A stretch of DNA of 12,448 bases from assembly GCA_016869015.1 (NCBI GenBank), contig VGFB01000039.1, positions 1 through 12,448 of the forward strand, in the 5' to 3' direction. Positions 1-6,991 of this stretch are shown here, piece by piece. Made by a program: the position numbers and the translations under genes. Source of the DNA: Armatimonadota bacterium. Lineage in GTDB: Bacteria > Armatimonadota > Zipacnadia > Zipacnadales > VGFC01. Within the stretch, counting starts at the first letter, position 1; the number at the start of each line of letters is the position of its first letter. The notes beneath the pieces were generated by a model. That model ran no database searches. It was not told the origin of the DNA and was given only the letters and a program-made list of their open reading frames with translations.

Positions 1-1991
1 TCGATGACCGCCGCCATCCCGCCGAGGTTGCCGTCGATCTGGAAGATGCGCGGCGGGTGAAGGTCCAGAAGGCTGTCCGTCGCGAAGTCGGTGACCAGGT
101 GCTCGATGTGAGAGAGCGCCTCGTCCCCGCGCCCGGCCCGGGCGAAGCAGCACGCCGTCCACGCCCGGCTCCAGCCCGTGTGCCCGCCCATGGCCTCCAG
201 GCGTAGCTCCAGCGAACGCATCGCCGCGGCGAACAGCTCCGGCGTGCGCTCGGGGTCGATCTGGTCGCCGGGGTACAGACCGTAGAGGTGCGAGATGTGC
301 CGGTGCCCGGGCTCGACCTCCTCAAACTCCTCGTTCCACTCCAGGAGCTGCCCCCGGGAGCCGATCCCCCCTTCCGGCAGCCGTCGGCAGAGCTCCCGCC
401 ACCGTTCGCGCCGATCCGCGTCCACGCCCAGGACCTCCGCCGCTCCCGCCGCATGAGACAGCGCGTCCCTCGCGAGTTGCACGTCCATCGCCGCGTTCAC
501 ACCGAGGCTCACCGGGTACCGGGGGCCGCTGCCCACGAAGCGATTCTCGGGCGACTGTGAGGGCACGATCAGGAGATTGCCGGCGGTGTCCTCGATGACA
601 TACGACTCATAGAACGCAGCGACCTCCTGCAGGAACGGGTAGGCGCGCTCCCGCAGGAACCCCTCGTCGAGCCCGAACTCGTAGTGCCACCAGAGATGCT
701 GTGACAGCCACGCCGCCGCCCCGATCCACACCGCCCAGCCGTCCGATTCGGGCGTGCAACGGCCCCACGGGTCGGTCTGGATCGGGAGCCAGACGCCCTC
801 GCACCCGTACAGCTTCCTCGCCGCCTCCCGCCCATGGGGCGCCTGCCGCTCGAGGTGCCGGAACAACGCCTCTGCGTACGCCTGCAGGCCGCCCGGCTCC
901 GCGCCCCAGTAGGCCATCTGCAGGTTCACGTCCTGGTGTAGATCGCTGTTCCAGGGCGGCTCCAACTCTTCGCACCAGCGGCCCTGCAGCGTCGTGGGCA
1001 GCGAGGCGTTCGCCGAGGACGCGCACAACAGGTAGCGCCCGTAGTTGAAGTACAGCAGCGCCAGACCCGGGTCGGCCTCGCCCCCACGCAGGCGCCGCAA
1101 GCGCTCATCGGTCGGCAGCTCCGGCTCCTCGAAGGGCAGCTCCAGCTTCAGCCCCCCGTAGTGCCGGGCGTGCTCGGCCTCGTGGGCCGCCCGCAGCGTC
1201 TCCCAGTCTCGCGTCGAGAGACGCTGTGGAGCGCACTCGGTTGCCGGGGCCCGCCCCTGCGCCGAGGTCCCAACGTCGATCACCACCAGCACCTCCGTCG
1301 CGTCGGTGACCGCGAGCTTGCGGCCGTCGAGGACGGCCACGCTCCCGCCGGCCACGTGCACGTCCGCTGCCACCCGAAAGCCGATGCCGCCGGCGATCTC
1401 CCCGCACATCATCAGCCCGGCCTCAGTGGTCTCAGTCCGCAAGGCGCATCTGGGGTCGTGCAGGCGATCCAGCCACAGGACACACGAGAGGGGTCGGCCG
1501 TCGCAGGTGTACCGGGCGAGCAGCAGGTCCTCGGTGAGGTGCGCCACATACTCGCGCCGATGGCGGGCGCCATCCCCGCGCACGCCGCCGTAGGAGACCG
1601 ACGCGATCCCGCTGGACAGGTCCAGCTCGCGGCGGTAGTCGTGCCACGGCCGCTGGTTGAACTCGACGAACAGGTCGCCCGCAGTCTGGTAGGAATCGAC
1701 GCGTCCCGGCGTCCCGCTGATTCCGCCCGGCCCGCCAAAGTAGCGGTTCGCCAGCTCCGTCCCGCGTTCGTACTCCCCGGCCAGCAGCAACCCCCGCACC
1801 TCAGGCAGGTAGTGGGCCGCCTCCTCGACGTCGCGGAAGCGATGGATGCCCTCCCACAGCCACTCGTGGTTGAGCGCCAGGCGCTCGCGAGGACAGGTTC
1901 CCAGCACCATCGCCGCCAGTCGCCCGGTGCCGATCGGCAGACCCTCGGTCCAGTCGGTCGCGGGCTCGCGATACCACAGTCTCTCGTGCAT
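1..1991 (-). CDS. GH95-family alpha-L-fucosidase-type glycoside hydrolase (C-terminus cut by window edge)
   Basis: The frame is open from an ATG at 1991 to the left edge, giving about 663 residues of a family usually near 750-800, so only the C-terminal end is missing. GH95 enzymes are inverting exo-glycosidases that release alpha-L-fucose (some alpha-L-galactose) from glycans. Family hallmarks visible in order are LWYREPATDW near residue 5, LPIGTGRLAAMV near 19, WNSDLHQDVNLQMAYW with H352, D354 and N356, SPENRF with E482 as the expected general acid, HRHISHLYG at 563-571, HTGWSRAW from 604, and FQIDGNLGG with D653. The general-acid Glu, the DGN Asp, the second Asn of the catalytic pair and the His linked to fucose preference are kept. 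The first Asn of the pair is Asp354. The domain begins almost at residue 1 and there is no signal peptide, which suggests action in the cytoplasm on imported oligosaccharides. GGGGAG lies 9 nt before the ATG. The gene is divergent from the lyase at 2115. Family call is very secure; the exact sugar is inferred. Confidence 0.93.
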   Translation of the reverse strand, partial: MHERLWYREPATDWTEGLPIGTGRLAAMVLGTCPRERLALNHEWLWEGIHRFRDVEEAAHYLPEVRGLLLAGEYERGTELANRYFGGPGGISGTPGRVDSYQTAGDLFVEFNQRPWHDYRRELDLSSGIASVSYGGVRGDGARHRREYVAHLTEDLLLARYTCDGRPLSCVLWLDRLHDPRCALRTETTEAGLMMCGEIAGGIGFRVAADVHVAGGSVAVLDGRKLAVTDATEVLVVIDVGTSAQGRAPATECAPQRLSTRDWETLRAAHEAEHARHYGGLKLELPFEEPELPTDERLRRLRGGEADPGLALLYFNYGRYLLCASSANASLPTTLQGRWCEELEPPWNSDLHQDVNLQMAYWGAEPGGLQAYAEALFRHLERQAPHGREAARKLYGCEGVWLPIQTDPWGRCTPESDGWAVWIGAAAWLSQHLWWHYEFGLDEGFLRERAYPFLQEVAAFYESYVIEDTAGNLLIVPSQSPENRFVGSGPRYPVSLGVNAAMDVQLARDALSHAAGAAEVLGVDADRRERWRELCRRLPEGGIGSRGQLLEWNEEFEEVEPGHRHISHLYGLYPGDQIDPERTPELFAAAMRSLELRLEAMGGHTGWSRAWTACCFARAGRGDEALSHIEHLVTDFATDSLLDLHPPRIFQIDGNLGGMAAVI

Positions 1992-2114
1992 GGCAAAGGA
2001 CTCCCCGGTGGGTGGGACGAAGCGGTCCAGGCGGTTCCGCCCTCGCGAATCGGACGCCGGCCGTGCCGGTCGACGTCGAGGCTGCGCGGGATGCGCGCCG
2101 AACAGGAGGCCCGC
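1992..2114. promoter_or_regulatory. Divergent intergenic region between GH95 and lyase genes
   Basis: These 123 bp must hold the promoters of both diverging genes. A Shine-Dalgarno-like GGGGAG precedes the GH95 ATG on the minus strand, and AGGAGG precedes the lyase ATG on the plus strand. A perfect 10-bp palindrome TCGACGTCGA lies at 2070-2079 and a short inverted repeat GGCGG-TT-CCGCC at 2030-2041. Either could be an operator, but both are GC-rich and could be chance. I see no convincing sigma-70 -35/-10 pair. Confidence 0.4.
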
Positions 2115-4535
2115 ATGACGACCTTCGGCTGGGCGGCGGTGCTTGCCCTATCCTGCGCGGCGGCCGGCGCGGCGCTTCTTCCCGACGAGAGCCCTCCGGC
2201 CGCGGGCGAATGGGGCTTCCGCCCCGCGGACGGAAAGCCCTCCGCCGTCGACCCGCCGGGTTTCGTCTGGCGGCCGCAAAGGGACGCGCGGACCTACGAT
2301 CTGCAGGTGAGCCGGGATGCCGACTTCGCCCAACTCGCCCACGAAGCCCGAGGCCTCAGCCTCGACTGCTGCTGCCCCGGCGCACCCCTCGGCGTCGGCG
2401 CCTACCACTGGCGCTTCCGCTTCACGACCGGGGCCGGCGAGGTGTCTGAATGGAGCACCGCGCGCCGCTTCACCATCGACGCCTCCTCCCGACCCTTCCC
2501 GCTCCCCGACCGCGAGGAGCTGCTGAGCCGGATCCCCGCCGAGCACCCGCGCCTGTTCCTCCGCCCCGAGGACGTGGCGACCTATCGGGAGCTGGCCCGG
2601 GGGCGTCTGAAGCCCCAATGGGACGGCATCCTGGCGGCGTGCGAGAAGCTCCTCGCGGAGCCGCCGGATGTGAGCGAGCCGCTGAAGTACCAGGAAGGCG
2701 AGAAGCGCGGCGTCAACGACGATGCGTGGCGGAAGCGCTGGTGGGGCAACCGGCAGCGCACGGAGGCGGTGTGCAACGGCGCGGCGACGCTGGCGTTCGC
2801 CTGGATGCTCGGCGGCGATGAGCGTTTCGCGCAGGAGTCGCGGCGGCTGCTCATGGCCGCCTGCGCCTGGGACGTGAATGGGGCCACCAATCGGGCCTAT
2901 AACGATGAAGCCGGGATGCCGTTCCTCTGGGGGACGGCACGCGCCTACACGTGGCTCCACGGGTACCTGAGCGAGGACGACCGCCGCCTCGTGCGCGAGT
3001 GCATGGCCGCCCGAGGGGACGAGGCCTTTCAGGCGCTCGTCCGCAAGCAGCACCTCTGGCGGCCCTACGACAGCCACGCCAACCGGCTGTGGCACAAGGT
3101 CGGGGAGGTCGGCACGGCGTTCTATGGCGAGATCGAGGGCGCGGGCGACTGGGCCTGGTTCGCGATGAACGTCTTCTTCAACTCCTATCCCGTCTGGAAC
3201 GACGACGCCGGGGGCTGGCACGAAGGGCTCGCCTACTGGAACGGCTACCAGTCGAAGGTGACCTGGTGGCTGGCGCTGATGCAGTCCATCTACGGGTTGG
3301 ACGGCTACCGCAAGCCCTTCTTCGCGAATGCGGGCAACTTCCCCCTCTACGTGGCGCCGCCCGGCGAGACCCTCGGCGGATTCGGCGACCTCACCCTGGG
3401 CAGCGCCACCGCCAAGAGCTGTAGCCCGACGGTGAGCATCTTCGCGCGCATGGCCCGCAACCCGTACTGGGAGTGGTACGTGTCCGAGTCGGGCGGCGCC
3501 GAGCTGCCGGGGGGCTACATGGGCTTCATCTACGGGACCACGGAGCCTGTCGCGTCGAAGGAGCCGACCGATCTGCCCAGCTCGGTCCTGTTCCCCGGCG
3601 TGGGCGTGGCGGCGCTCCACAATGACCTGACCAAGCGCCAGAACGATGTGCTCTTCATGCTCAAGAGCAGCCCGATGGGCACGCAGAGCCACGGGTACGA
3701 CTCACAGAACGCCTTCCTGCTCAGCGTGGCCGGCGACCCGGTCTTCGTGTACACGGGGTGGCGGGACCTCTACGGCAGCCCACATCATCGCGACTGGATG
3801 TGGGAGACGAAGAGCCAGAACTGCATCCTGGTGAACGGCGTCGGCCAGAAGAAGCGCTCGAACCTGCCGCTGGGGGAGATCACCCGCTTCGCGACCGCCG
3901 CGCGTTTCGACTATGTGGCCGGCGAGGCCGCGCCGGCCTACGAGGGCGCCGTCAGCCGCTTCACCCGCGCGGCCCTCTTCCTCAAGCCGGAGGCGATCGT
4001 CCTGTTCGATGTGCTCGAGGCCCCCCAGCCAAGCACCTTCCAGTGGCTCCTCCACGCGCGAACGGAGATGCAGGTCGAGGGGCAGGCGATCCACGCGCGA
4101 GGCCTGGGCAGCGGTGCGGCGATCGTGCAGCTCCTTGCGCCCCAGGGGTTGCAGATCACGCAGACGAACCAGTTCGATCCTCCACCGCAGGAGTGGGTGA
4201 AGCTGGAGCAGTGGCACCTCCAGGCCGCGACGCCGGCGCCCGCAACGGCCGCGTGCTTCGTCTCGGTGATCCGACCCCAGCGGCCCGCCGACCCCGACCC
4301 GCCCCTCGAGGCGCAGGCGCTGGAGTCCCCGGACGCCCTTGGCTGCGAGCTGGCGCTGGCCGACGGCAGGGCCGTGGTGGTGTGGCGCAAGTCGGGAGAG
4401 GGGCAGCTCAGTCTGGGCGAGGTGACGACGGACGGCGAGGCGGCGTGCGTGGTCCTCGCGCCGGACGGCGCGGTGCGGGAGTCGTTCCTGCACGCGGGCA
4501 CAACGCTGAGCTACCGAGGGCGCCTGGTGCGGTAG
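2115..4535 (+). CDS. Secreted heparinase II/III-like polysaccharide lyase (DUF4962 type)
   Basis: This 806-residue protein is probably an exported enzyme that cleaves uronic-acid-containing polysaccharide by beta-elimination. Residues 1-20 form a hydrophobic, Ala-rich signal peptide, although its N-region lacks Lys/Arg. Residues 45-121 look like the beta-sandwich at the front of DUF4962 proteins (FVWRPQRDARTYDLQVS). The alpha-toroid follows from EHPRLFLRPED at 143, with GGWHEGLAYWNGYQ at 366-379 carrying the Trp/Glu/Tyr block of heparinase II-like lyases. The C-terminal beta-sheet domain starts near 490 and contains SHGYDSQNAF at 525-534 and GSPHHRDW at 554-561. In relatives the first motif is usually SHxHxDxNxF; here the second His is Tyr528. 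ATG 2115 is chosen because AGGAGG lies 5 nt upstream. An in-frame ATG at 2091 would add MRAEQEAR and supply positive charge, but has no good ribosome site. The frame is open much further upstream, but that part overlaps the GH95 gene. Substrate is unknown. Confidence 0.88.
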   Translation: MTTFGWAAVLALSCAAAGAALLPDESPPAAGEWGFRPADGKPSAVDPPGFVWRPQRDARTYDLQVSRDADFAQLAHEARGLSLDCCCPGAPLGVGAYHWRFRFTTGAGEVSEWSTARRFTIDASSRPFPLPDREELLSRIPAEHPRLFLRPEDVATYRELARGRLKPQWDGILAACEKLLAEPPDVSEPLKYQEGEKRGVNDDAWRKRWWGNRQRTEAVCNGAATLAFAWMLGGDERFAQESRRLLMAACAWDVNGATNRAYNDEAGMPFLWGTARAYTWLHGYLSEDDRRLVRECMAARGDEAFQALVRKQHLWRPYDSHANRLWHKVGEVGTAFYGEIEGAGDWAWFAMNVFFNSYPVWNDDAGGWHEGLAYWNGYQSKVTWWLALMQSIYGLDGYRKPFFANAGNFPLYVAPPGETLGGFGDLTLGSATAKSCSPTVSIFARMARNPYWEWYVSESGGAELPGGYMGFIYGTTEPVASKEPTDLPSSVLFPGVGVAALHNDLTKRQNDVLFMLKSSPMGTQSHGYDSQNAFLLSVAGDPVFVYTGWRDLYGSPHHRDWMWETKSQNCILVNGVGQKKRSNLPLGEITRFATAARFDYVAGEAAPAYEGAVSRFTRAALFLKPEAIVLFDVLEAPQPSTFQWLLHARTEMQVEGQAIHARGLGSGAAIVQLLAPQGLQITQTNQFDPPPQEWVKLEQWHLQAATPAPATAACFVSVIRPQRPADPDPPLEAQALESPDALGCELALADGRAVVVWRKSGEGQLSLGEVTTDGEAACVVLAPDGAVRESFLHAGTTLSYRGRLVR

Positions 4536-4542
4536 GCGGCGC

Positions 4543-5793
4543 TCACCACACCTCGTCGATCACGCTCCGCACGACCTCGACCCAGCGCCGCAGGCGCGTG
4601 GGCTCGCCCTGCACCGTCTCGATGTCCTTGAGATGCAGGTGGAGGTTCGTGCCGCGCGCCGCCCGCAGCCCCTCGCCGATGATCCGCCGGATGCGCTCCT
4701 CGTCCCAGGCCGCGCAGACCATGTCGGTGGGGTTCGGGCGCCAGGAGATGACGTAGTCCCCCCCGATCTGCTCCGCGCACCTCGCGATGTCCGCCACGGG
4801 CGTCACCGCGATGCTGCGCAGGTTCTCCGCCTGCCTCAGCATGTCGATCTTCCTCGTCAGGTCCTCGCAGCATCCGTAGTGGGTCAGCCCGAAGCGCTCC
4901 ATGATCGGGAGCTGGTACTGATAGAGGAACTCGTCGTGGAAGGCCGGGCTGATGAGCGTGAACTCCTGCGCGGCGAAGAAGCCCCAGAGGTCCCGGCGCG
5001 CGCGCGGCCCGGAATTGGGTGTCGGCTCCTCGAGCTCCTCGGCGTATGCCTCCTGGCCGTTGTGACCGCAAGTGAGGGTGAGGTCTCCGGCCGCCTCGGC
5101 CTGCTGCTGGTTCGCCAGGATGCCGTCCCGCATGAAGGCCAGGAGGTTCCTCAGTTCCTCCGGCGACTCGTACATGTCCACCATCACCTGCTCGAGGCCG
5201 CGCAGATACGCCAGCGAGGTCGAGATGTCCGCCAGGAAACCCCAGAGCACCGGGCCCCGGTTCACGTCGACTGCCAGCAGCCCATCCACAACCTCACGGA
5301 GCCGCTCAACGTTCCGCTGCGTCGCCTCCTCGTCGATGTCGTGCCGCGGCACCGTCATCCTCGCCACGTCGTCCCATGTCTTCAGCGCCGCCCCGGTCAC
5401 CTTGAACGCCCCGCCCTCGCCGGGGTGCTGCAGCTCCGCGTCGACGCCCCAAGGCCCGGTCCATCCGCCCCGCGTGCGATGGGAGGCGCCCTGGGTGACC
5501 CACGGCTCGGCGATGAGATCGTCGCCGATCGGGTCGTGGAAGATCGCCATCCGCAGCATCCGCTCGTGGGCCCGGTAGAACGGGTCCTCACACTGGAGGG
5601 TCTCCTCGCCGAACACCTCCCGGCACCACACATTGTGGTAGCCATAGGTCGCGAGCACGAGGGGACGGTCGGTCCTCAGGCTGTTGTGAGCGCGCCACAG
5701 GTCGCGTCGCTCCTGCTGGACCGGCTGAGCGGCGATGTCGGCGTACTCCTGGGCCAGATCGCGGATCACTTGCCGGTCGCGAGGCGAGATCAT
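4543..5793 (-). CDS. Uroporphyrinogen decarboxylase (URO-D) superfamily protein, methyltransferase-like
   Basis: This 416-residue protein resembles the URO-D-like proteins that occur in many copies in carbohydrate-degrading bacteria and are related to MtaA/CmuA cobalamin methyltransferases rather than to the haem enzyme HemE. Recognisable parts are AYLRGLEQVMVDMYESPEEL at 195-214, FHDEFLYQYQLPIMERFGL at 285-303, HYGCCEDL at 305-312, and NLRSIAVTPVADI at 324-336, followed by a TIM-barrel end with GGDYVISWRPNPTDM at 344-358. H305, C308/C309 and C360 are candidate metal ligands, by analogy with the zinc site of MtaA-type enzymes; this is inference. AAGGAG sits 6 nt before the ATG. The gene converges with the lyase (7 bp gap) and is divergent from the aldo/keto reductase. 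No corrinoid-binding protein lies nearby, so whether it moves methyl groups is unknown. Confidence 0.8.
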   Translation of the reverse strand: MISPRDRQVIRDLAQEYADIAAQPVQQERRDLWRAHNSLRTDRPLVLATYGYHNVWCREVFGEETLQCEDPFYRAHERMLRMAIFHDPIGDDLIAEPWVTQGASHRTRGGWTGPWGVDAELQHPGEGGAFKVTGAALKTWDDVARMTVPRHDIDEEATQRNVERLREVVDGLLAVDVNRGPVLWGFLADISTSLAYLRGLEQVMVDMYESPEELRNLLAFMRDGILANQQQAEAAGDLTLTCGHNGQEAYAEELEEPTPNSGPRARRDLWGFFAAQEFTLISPAFHDEFLYQYQLPIMERFGLTHYGCCEDLTRKIDMLRQAENLRSIAVTPVADIARCAEQIGGDYVISWRPNPTDMVCAAWDEERIRRIIGEGLRAARGTNLHLHLKDIETVQGEPTRLRRWVEVVRSVIDEVW

Positions 5794-5935
5794 GGCGGGC
5801 TCCTTCGTCGGTCCGTCGCGGCACCGCGTAAGTTCGTCGAGCCGTTCGCGTCTCCTGCGCGGCGATCAGAAGGTGCACCCGCGCCCCGAGGGCGAAACGC
5901 GCCGCGCATCTCTGGAGTCGTCAGGAGGCCGCGGC
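5794..5935. promoter_or_regulatory. Divergent intergenic region between URO-D-like and aldo/keto reductase genes
   Basis: These 142 bp separate two diverging starts and should contain both promoters. Each gene has a clear ribosome site (AAGGAG on the minus strand, AGGAGG on the plus strand). GCGCGGCG at 5857-5864 and CGCCGCGC at 5900-5907 form a perfect 8-bp inverted repeat 35 bp apart, which could be a looping operator or chance in GC-rich DNA. No convincing -35/-10 pair was found. Confidence 0.35.
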
Positions 5936-6925
5936 ATGGAGTATCGCACGCTGGGACGCACGGCGCTGGATGTCAGCGTTCTGTCGATGGGCGGGCTGTT
6001 CGTGTCGAAGATCGGCGGCGGTCGGGAGCAGGCTTGCGCCGCCGTGCACCGCGCGCTGGAGCTGGGCGTCAACTACGTGGACACGGCGCCGGGCTATCTG
6101 GATAGCGAGGAGGTCCTCGGCGAGGCGCTGGAGGGGGCCCCGCAGCCCTACATCCTCTCCACCAAGCTTGGCGGGCGGCCGGAACCCTTCGACGCCCAGG
6201 ATGTGGACGGGCTGAAGTTCTCCTTCGAGGAGAGTCTGCGCCTGCTGAAGCGCGAGGCCGTGGACATCCTGATGATCCACGAGCCCGATCGCCCCGGGCA
6301 GCACGACTGGTGGACCAACTGGGAGGACTTCACCGGGCCCGTCACCGAGGTGCTCGCCGAACTGCAGGCCGAGGGGCTCGTGCGTTTCACCGGCCTGGGC
6401 GGCACGACGCCCTACATCCTCGCGCGGATCTGCGCGACCGGGCAGTTCGACGTAGTCCTGACCGCCTTCAACTACAGCCTCCTGTGGCGGGAGGCCGCGA
6501 TCGCGGTGATCCCCGAGGCGATGAGGCAGGACATGGGGATCGTCATCGGGTCGCCGCTGCAGCAGGGCTGGCTGGCGCGCCGCTTCGACGAGCAGCTCGC
6601 CAGTCCGCCCGCCTGGCTCAGCCCTCCTCGACGCGAGCAGCTCCGGGCCCTCTACTCGCTGGCGGACGAGTCGGGGATCTCCCTCACCGACCTCGCGATC
6701 CGCTGGGCCATCGCCGACTCGCGCATTCACACGACGCTGATGGGTGCGCGGTCGGTGCAGGAAGTCGAGATGAACGTCGCCGCAGTCGAGGCCGGCCCGC
6801 TCCCGGCCGACGTCATGCAACGCCTGGCCGAGATCGGCGAGATGGTGCCCTTCCGGCCGTTCAACGAGCCCTTCGGCTGCCAACTCGCCAACCCGGGCTA
6901 CCACGGCCCTGGAGTCGCCACCTGA
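5936..6925 (+). CDS. Aldo/keto reductase family oxidoreductase
   Basis: This 329-residue cytoplasmic protein has the normal length for an NAD(P)H-dependent aldo/keto reductase, a (beta/alpha)8 barrel that interconverts aldehydes or ketones and alcohols, often sugars. The N-terminus MEYRTLGRTALDVS is typical of the AKR5/AKR11-like bacterial groups. The catalytic tetrad is complete: D49 and Y54 in VDTAPGY, K77 in STKLGG, and H115 in DILMIHEPD. A cofactor-phosphate-type region lies near the C-terminal third (IHTTLMGARSVQEVEMNV). The ATG at 5936 has AGGAGG 7 nt upstream; in-frame codons further upstream overlap the URO-D-like gene's 5' region and have no such site. A role in oxidising or reducing sugars released by the nearby GH95 and lyase (for example an L-fucose dehydrogenase) is possible, but it rests only on context. 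Confidence 0.92.
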   Translation: MEYRTLGRTALDVSVLSMGGLFVSKIGGGREQACAAVHRALELGVNYVDTAPGYLDSEEVLGEALEGAPQPYILSTKLGGRPEPFDAQDVDGLKFSFEESLRLLKREAVDILMIHEPDRPGQHDWWTNWEDFTGPVTEVLAELQAEGLVRFTGLGGTTPYILARICATGQFDVVLTAFNYSLLWREAAIAVIPEAMRQDMGIVIGSPLQQGWLARRFDEQLASPPAWLSPPRREQLRALYSLADESGISLTDLAIRWAIADSRIHTTLMGARSVQEVEMNVAAVEAGPLPADVMQRLAEIGEMVPFRPFNEPFGCQLANPGYHGPGVAT

Positions 6926-6954
6926 CGTCCGGCGGCCCCCATGTCCGCCGGACG
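6926..6954. terminator. Hairpin between convergent aldo/keto reductase and histidine kinase genes
   Basis: A perfect 10-bp inverted repeat, CGTCCGGCGG and CCGCCGGACG, with a 9-nt loop (CCCCCATGT) begins one base after the reductase TGA. Its place between two convergent stop codons and its very stable stem fit a transcription terminator that could act both ways. There is no T-run on either side, so it would be a U-tract-less type, or an mRNA 3'-end stabiliser. Confidence 0.65.
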
Positions 6955-6991
6955 GGCTGTGGCGCAGGGGGCCACGCCGCAAAGGGGCCGC

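Noticed and set aside
2070..2079. Palindrome TCGACGTCGA as an operator
   Set aside because: A 10-bp palindrome of CG/TCGA words is easily met by chance in DNA of this composition, and no second copy is seen nearby.
1161..2114. Open plus-strand frame that would extend the lyase N-terminus by over 300 residues
   Set aside because: It runs antisense to the clearly recognisable GH95 gene, reads as Arg/Pro/Gln-rich sequence without motifs, and the signal peptide plus AGGAGG at 2115 mark the true start.
4633..6105. Long plus-strand open frame of about 490 codons
   Set aside because: It lies opposite the URO-D-like gene and runs out of frame into the reductase gene; its protein has no family features and is an artefact of GC-rich antisense DNA.
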